The position numbers and the translations under genes were made by a program. This document shows, piece by piece, positions 37,750-41,706 of a stretch of DNA of 41,706 nt. The notes under the pieces are model-generated. The model was given only the letters and a program-made list of their open reading frames with translations. It did no database searches and had not been told where the DNA came from. The stretch lies in contig CACABD010000004.1 of NCBI GenBank assembly GCA_902530715.1, positions 1 to 41,706 on the forward strand, given 5' to 3'. Position 1 is the first letter of the stretch. Every line of letters begins with the position of its first letter. The DNA comes from an uncultured Pelagibacteraceae bacterium. GTDB taxonomy: Bacteria > Pseudomonadota > Alphaproteobacteria > Pelagibacterales > Pelagibacteraceae.

Positions 37750-38889
37750 TTAATTTGTCTTGCTTCTTTCTCTAGAAATCAAATGAGTTAATGAGTCTAC
37801 CATTAAGTCTGATGCGGTAAATATATCTGTCGACTTAAATTCGTGGGAATGATTTTTCTCTGGATTACTTTTATCCTCTATAACTATATCACCACTTAGG
37901 GAATTATCTTTAATGTATATTAAAATTAACCACTCCTCATCTTTCGAGTCATCTTTTTTAATAAAAATTTCACCTGTTTCAAATCTTCTATCTATGCATC
38001 TAAAAATAGACATTTCTCTTGTTAGATGTCTTTTATTTAATTGAAAAACTAAACTGCTTGCGCTCCTGTAAAAACTTTCTAAAGAATTTTCAATTTTTTG
38101 TCTGGAGACTATATAATCATGCTCTTTCTTTAAAAGTGCACCTCTATCATCTTTATCAGAAGTTTTTATACCTAACGCTTCTACCCTCTCTCTAATTTTC
38201 TGGTCTCTAATTAATCTATATTTTTCTTTGAGTTTATCGATCCTGTCTTGCAAGCCAGCATAATCTTCTCTTTGCTCTTTAAGTGAAATTTTTTCTAGTT
38301 TCTCTAATTCTTTTATTTCTCTAACTCTAAATTTCTCAATCTGTTTTTGTAACCTTATTTCCTCTAAAAATTTTCTTTGCCTTTCCGATTGTTCTTGTCT
38401 AAGAATTGCTTGTTCTTTTCTAAGGAAATTTTTTAAATCTTTAGATCTTTGCTTTTCAAGCAAAATTTCATCTTTTAATTGCTTTTGTTTAAACCTTAAT
38501 TGTAAATCTACAGTTTCTAGTTCCTTTTGTTTTTCTTTTTGTTTGATTTTTTGCTCTTTCTCATATGCCTCTATTTTTAATCTCTGCTTTTCTTCTTTTA
38601 TTAATGATTTGTATTGTTCGATTTTATTGTCAATAAAATCAAAGAAACTTTTTATTTTTTCCTCTAGATTAATCTTGAAACTATCTTTTATATTTATTTT
38701 TATATTTTCTTGAAGTCTCAATAAATTTATAAGAAAGTGGTTTTTTTTTGTAATTTTTTTACCTACATTTTTTTTTTTACTTGAGGATTTTCTTTTTCTT
38801 TTTTTCTTAAATACTTTTCTTTTGACAGTACTCTTTTTTAATTTTTTCTTTTTAATTTTCTTAACTTTTTTTTTCTTTTTTTTTTTCAT
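37750..38889 (-). CDS. Lys-rich coiled-coil protein with C-terminal globular domain
   Basis: This is a 379-residue protein that I cannot assign to a named family. Residues 1-50 are an extreme Lys/Arg tail resembling a histone H1 or other nucleic-acid-binding tail. Residues about 75-250 are a long charged heptad-like helix rich in Lys, Glu, Gln and Arg, probably a coiled coil. A mixed domain (about 265-379) has SIFRCIDRRFETGEIFIKK, EEWLILIYIKDNSLSGDIVI and FTASDLMVDSLTHLISRERS. There is no signal peptide or membrane helix. The gene begins ATG, then eleven A, a G and nine A, a slippage-prone run. It stands between convergent 37044-37745 and the DapA-like gene. Confidence 0.62.
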   Translation of the reverse strand: MKKKKKKKVKKIKKKKLKKSTVKRKVFKKKRKRKSSSKKKNVGKKITKKNHFLINLLRLQENIKINIKDSFKINLEEKIKSFFDFIDNKIEQYKSLIKEEKQRLKIEAYEKEQKIKQKEKQKELETVDLQLRFKQKQLKDEILLEKQRSKDLKNFLRKEQAILRQEQSERQRKFLEEIRLQKQIEKFRVREIKELEKLEKISLKEQREDYAGLQDRIDKLKEKYRLIRDQKIRERVEALGIKTSDKDDRGALLKKEHDYIVSRQKIENSLESFYRSASSLVFQLNKRHLTREMSIFRCIDRRFETGEIFIKKDDSKDEEWLILIYIKDNSLSGDIVIEDKSNPEKNHSHEFKSTDIFTASDLMVDSLTHLISRERSKTN

Positions 38890-39028
38890 TGGTTAGATAT
38901 GTTGATTTATCAGCAAATAACTAATAAATATAGTAACTTGTAATTGAAAATTTTTTTATTCTATTAATTATAATTAAAATAAAAGCTTATAATTAATCGA
39001 TTATATACTTTCACAACCTGAAAGATAC

Positions 39029-39913
39029 TTAGGCCGCAACATTTTTTTTAGCTGGAAAATCTAATGCTTTAAGTTTGTTGAATAGTATCTTTTCGTCTTT
39101 GGAATCTAACAATGACAGAGTGGGTAAAATATTAGCGTACTCACTATCTTTTTCCTTCAAAAAAGAATGTAAACCAGAAATTAGATTGAATTGATCAAAC
39201 GTTTTTCTTACCTCACATAATTTATTGTTTGCAGTTTGTGTAACATTATTAAAAAAATCGTTATAAACTTTTCTAGATAATTCTGCGGTCACATTGCAAG
39301 TTGCCGTTATAATTCCAGAACATCCAATTTCTAAGCCAGATAATAGTTTTAGCTCTGATCCTGGAAGAATTGAAAAATCTTTAATTTTAAGATCTTGATA
39401 TAAATTATATGAACTATCTTTGACCCCAATAATATTTTTTGGAAAAATTTTAGCTAATTCTTCTACACATTTTGTAGAAAATTTGTATCCACATAATTTT
39501 TCAAAATTATATAATATTATTTTTGACTCAGGTACTGAGTTAACTAATTTCGTATAGTATTTAATAACTTCTTTGTCACCATACTTGTAATATGCAGGGG
39601 GCATTACCAAAAATTTCTTAAAGCCTAAGTTAACCGAAACCTTCATTAGGTTTATTGTATCCAACAAGGAATTTAATCCACAACCTATGATAAAGTTATC
39701 TTTATTTTTGTTTTTGCTCAAATATGTAACCATTTGAATTTTTTCAGCTAGGGAAATTAGTTGAGCTTGGCCTGTGCTTCCAAATATAACTACACCATGA
39801 CAACCATCTTTAATAATTTTTTCACAATGATTTGCAGTTTTTTTAATATTTAACGACATATCATCATTAAGTACTGAAACTGATGCCGCATAAATGCCTT
39901 TAATTTCAACCAT
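39029..39913 (-). CDS. DapA-family (class I) aldolase, substrate unclear
   Basis: This is a TIM-barrel lyase of the dihydrodipicolinate synthase / N-acetylneuraminate lyase family. The pyruvate-binding motif is GVVIFGSTGQAQLIS (about residue 40), the catalytic Tyr is in ILYNFEKLCGYKF (Tyr135), and the Schiff-base Lys is in IIGVKDSS (Lys165). In true DapA the Tyr motif reads YNVPxR, with an Arg that holds the substrate carboxylate. Here that Arg and the Pro are missing, and STGQ replaces the usual TTGE. It is therefore probably a 2-keto acid aldolase other than DapA. It is 294 residues, full length. It is divergent from the GT9 gene (50 bases). Confidence 0.82.
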   Translation of the reverse strand: MVEIKGIYAASVSVLNDDMSLNIKKTANHCEKIIKDGCHGVVIFGSTGQAQLISLAEKIQMVTYLSKNKNKDNFIIGCGLNSLLDTINLMKVSVNLGFKKFLVMPPAYYKYGDKEVIKYYTKLVNSVPESKIILYNFEKLCGYKFSTKCVEELAKIFPKNIIGVKDSSYNLYQDLKIKDFSILPGSELKLLSGLEIGCSGIITATCNVTAELSRKVYNDFFNNVTQTANNKLCEVRKTFDQFNLISGLHSFLKEKDSEYANILPTLSLLDSKDEKILFNKLKALDFPAKKNVAA

Positions 39914-39963
39914 AAAATAAGCTTATCTCTAAAGAAAAATTTAGTAAAGATATTAGTTAATTA

Positions 39964-40920
39964 ATGAAAATATTAATTTTACAAAACAGAATGGGAATAG
40001 GAGACATGATAATGTTTCTTCCATTTATTGAGGCTATTTCCAAAAAATTCAAAACGCCTGTAACTATTTTAGCAAAAAAAAATACTAAAGTGGAAATGTA
40101 TTTTAATAATAAAGAAATTGTTGAGGAAATTATGTATCTTGAAAGAGAAGATAATAAGAAACACTCTGGCGTTAAGGGATTTTTTAAATTAATAAATGAA
40201 TTAAAATTAAAAAAATTTAATAAAGTTTTCATATTTAATTCATCCTTAAGATATTTCCTAATTTCAAAATTTTCAGGTATAAAAGAAGTCTTTCACTACC
40301 CTTTATTTAAAAAAAAAAATCAAGAAATTATTGAAGCAGCAAAAGAATTTACTCTTAAATCAATTGGAGAGGATGTTGAAAGTATACCAAAGTTATTTTT
40401 AAAAGAGCAAGATATTCTAAAAGCTAGAAAGGACCATTCTATTGATCAAAGTATTACTAATGTAATACTTGGTATAGGTGGTTCAGGTAAAACTAAGAGA
40501 GTACCAGCTTCAATATTTAAAAGTTTTATGAGCAGGGTACTAAAAAGATCTGATTGTAGATTTTTTTTAATGACAGGTAATAACATCGACGAATTAAAAA
40601 TTATGAATGAAATCATAGATAGCGAGTACAAAGAATATTGCACCCCACTAAACAATTTTACCATTAAAGAAATTTTGCCAATTATTCCTAATTGTCAAAT
40701 AGCAATTTGTAATGATTCAAGTTTTAGTCATTTATCTGCTGGACTTGGTATAAAGACGATTGTGTTGATGGTAGACACGCCTTTAATATATGGAAGCTAT
40801 AATAAAAATATGTATCCAATTCTTCCAGAGGGAGAAACGAACGTAACTCATGATACTTTGGGGAAAGATAAAATTAATCCTGAAGAAATTTATAATAAAT
40901 TTCAAAAATTATTAGGATAA
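39964..40920 (+). CDS. glycosyltransferase family 9 (heptosyltransferase-like)
   Basis: This is a 318-residue GT-B fold glycosyltransferase of the ADP-heptose:LPS heptosyltransferase family. The N-terminal motif is ILILQNRMGIGDMIMFLPFI. The C-terminal nucleotide-sugar half has NVILGIGGSGKTKRVPASIF, MTGNNIDELKIMNEI and the GT9 signature CQIAICNDSSFSHLSAGLGI, with Asp-Ser-Ser in place of the usual Asp-Ser/Thr-Gly. It probably adds a sugar to the LPS core or another surface glycan, cytoplasmic and membrane-associated. Its end overlaps the convergent J-domain gene by 9 bases. Confidence 0.87.
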   Translation: MKILILQNRMGIGDMIMFLPFIEAISKKFKTPVTILAKKNTKVEMYFNNKEIVEEIMYLEREDNKKHSGVKGFFKLINELKLKKFNKVFIFNSSLRYFLISKFSGIKEVFHYPLFKKKNQEIIEAAKEFTLKSIGEDVESIPKLFLKEQDILKARKDHSIDQSITNVILGIGGSGKTKRVPASIFKSFMSRVLKRSDCRFFLMTGNNIDELKIMNEIIDSEYKEYCTPLNNFTIKEILPIIPNCQIAICNDSSFSHLSAGLGIKTIVLMVDTPLIYGSYNKNMYPILPEGETNVTHDTLGKDKINPEEIYNKFQKLLG

Positions 40921-41418
40921 ATTTTTTAAAACGGTATCCTTTGCTTCATTTACTATGGATGCAAGTCTATTTAATTCTGGGCTTATATCTGGGTGTATTT
41001 TTTTCATTATTTTTTTGTATGATTTTTGTACATCTTCTTTTGTATATTCTTTCTTAGGATCTAAATTTAAAATTCTATATGCCTCATCTAAGGGTATACT
41101 TTTTGAACCAGGCTGTTGAAATGTATTAAAATTAAATCGACCTGAGTTTTTTAGAACTCTTAACAAGCCCCAAATTCTAAAGAGTTGTATCAATGAAAGT
41201 CCTGCTTTTGTTTTAATGATGGGTAAAATCATCAACAAAAATGGTAAAGAAAAAATAAACCTTCCAGCAAAGATCATTAATAAAGCAAGACCTATAGAGC
41301 CAAAAATAATAAACTTTCTAATTAAATCGGATATTTTTTTACTCGAGGTTTTGGTAAACCAGTTTAATGACAAATACAGGATGACAAAAATAACTACTGA
41401 TATTAAAAAAAAATTCAT
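40912..41418 (-). CDS. membrane-anchored C-terminal J-domain protein
   Basis: This is a 168-residue protein with two or three helices in the first half (about residues 2-20 and 36-68) and a J domain at the C-terminus (about 110-168). The J domain reads EAYRILNLDPKKEYTKEDVQ, KSYKKIMKKIHPDISPELNR and LASIVNEAKDTVL, with the HPD motif that stimulates Hsp70 ATPase. This TIM14/DjlA-like layout with a late J domain is common in Alphaproteobacteria. The partner would be DnaK at the membrane; its client is unknown. It is divergent from the oligopeptidase B gene by 13 bases. Confidence 0.88.
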   Translation of the reverse strand: MNFFLISVVIFVILYLSLNWFTKTSSKKISDLIRKFIIFGSIGLALLMIFAGRFIFSLPFLLMILPIIKTKAGLSLIQLFRIWGLLRVLKNSGRFNFNTFQQPGSKSIPLDEAYRILNLDPKKEYTKEDVQKSYKKIMKKIHPDISPELNRLASIVNEAKDTVLKNLS

Positions 41419-41431
41419 GTATTAGATCCGA

Positions 41432-41706
41432 ATGAAAATACCACAATTAAGAAAAAAACTGGAGGTTAAATCTTGCCACAATATCAGTTGGGAGGATAAT
41501 TACAGTTGGGTTCACCAAGAAAATATTCTTGAAGTCCTTAAAGATGGAAGCAAACTTCTCCCTGAAGTTAGAGAATATTTAAATGAAGAGAATAAATATA
41601 CTGACTTTCAATTGAAAGACACCTCTGAAATCAAGAAAACATTATTTAAAGAAATAAAAGGTAGAATAAAATTAGAGGATGAATCTTTAAAATACAAAGA
41701 TAAAGC
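41432..41706 (+). CDS. oligopeptidase B-like protease, 3' end cut by window
   Basis: An ATG at 41432 opens a frame that stays open to the right edge (91 codons and two bases). The protein begins MKIPQLRKKLEVKSCHNISW, continues with EDNYSWVHQENILEVLKDGS, LLPEVREYLNEENKYTDFQL and ends with TLFKEIKGRIKLEDESLKYK in the visible part. The D-Y-S/A-W-V/L opening, the E-R/x-YLxxENxYT helix and the LFKEIKGRIKxxD segment are the conserved N-terminal blocks of oligopeptidase B, a serine peptidase of the prolyl oligopeptidase family cutting after Arg/Lys. The catalytic domain is outside the window. Confidence 0.83.
   Translation, partial: MKIPQLRKKLEVKSCHNISWEDNYSWVHQENILEVLKDGSKLLPEVREYLNEENKYTDFQLKDTSEIKKTLFKEIKGRIKLEDESLKYKDK

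Noticed and set aside
38890-39028. tRNA or promoter elements in the 139-base gap before the Lys-rich gene
   Set aside because: There is no cloverleaf and no distinct hairpin. The stretch is very AT-rich and may hold the promoter of the Lys-rich gene, but no element stands out.

Overview
The window looks like a chromosomal segment of a SAR11-type marine alphaproteobacterium (Pelagibacterales, Candidatus Pelagibacter-like). The evidence is a very low GC content with long A and T runs, a strongly Lys/Asn/Ile-biased proteome, and extremely tight packing in which neighbouring genes abut or overlap by TAATG, TGATG or ATGA. Alphaproteobacterial hallmarks are also present: an aa3 cytochrome oxidase operon with ctaB and ctaG embedded, a DUF2093 protein, a DUF3035 lipoprotein and a Brp/Blh retinal-forming dioxygenase. 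The assignment to SAR11 is an inference from these traits; no 16S gene is present. I found no tRNA, rRNA, CRISPR array, transposase or integrase gene.

Left part (1-11267). A plus-strand run blh (cut by the window edge), ispH, thrB, rnhA converges on a long minus-strand run. Read in transcription order that run is rsmE, ctaC, ctaD, ctaB, a 40-residue CoxF-like protein, ctaG, ctaE, SURF1, thrC, peroxiredoxin. This is the terminal oxidase with its haem A and copper assembly factors, followed by the last step of threonine synthesis. The homoserine kinase (thrB) lies just across the convergence point.

Middle part (11288-29000). First comes a plus-strand block of redox or detoxification genes (HAD dehalogenase, double CDGSH Fe-S protein, DoxX, pirin, quinone oxidoreductase). 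After DUF2721 follow ubiA and a lipid A/Kdo operon (msbA, waaA, lpxK, lpxL-like). Then come DUF2093, purD-rsmD, and the minus-strand run HAD-IIA, ribF, ileS, lspA, DUF3035 lipoprotein, pgi.

Right part (29010-41706). The groES-groEL operon has a heat-shock-type promoter and the clearest Shine-Dalgarno sequences noted in the window. It ends in a strong terminator. About 3.3 kb further on, the last nine bases of groEL, its 3' UTR and its terminator occur a second time (34348-34439, against 31036-34127 minus the island, i.e. 31036-31127). Between the copies lies an island of five minus-strand genes: DUF805, a small membrane protein, a YugP-type metallopeptidase, an unrecognised protein and a repeat-helix protein. 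The island also carries duplicated spacers, short tandem repeats and a recurrent motif just upstream of three start codons. This is the most unusual structure in the window. Beyond it are a methyltransferase, PsiE, three proteins of poorly known function, a Lys-rich coiled-coil protein, a DapA-family aldolase, a GT9 glycosyltransferase, a membrane J-domain protein and the start of an oligopeptidase B gene cut by the right edge. No gap between genes exceeds 300 bases; the largest (32517-32792 and 34215-34444) are described as features.
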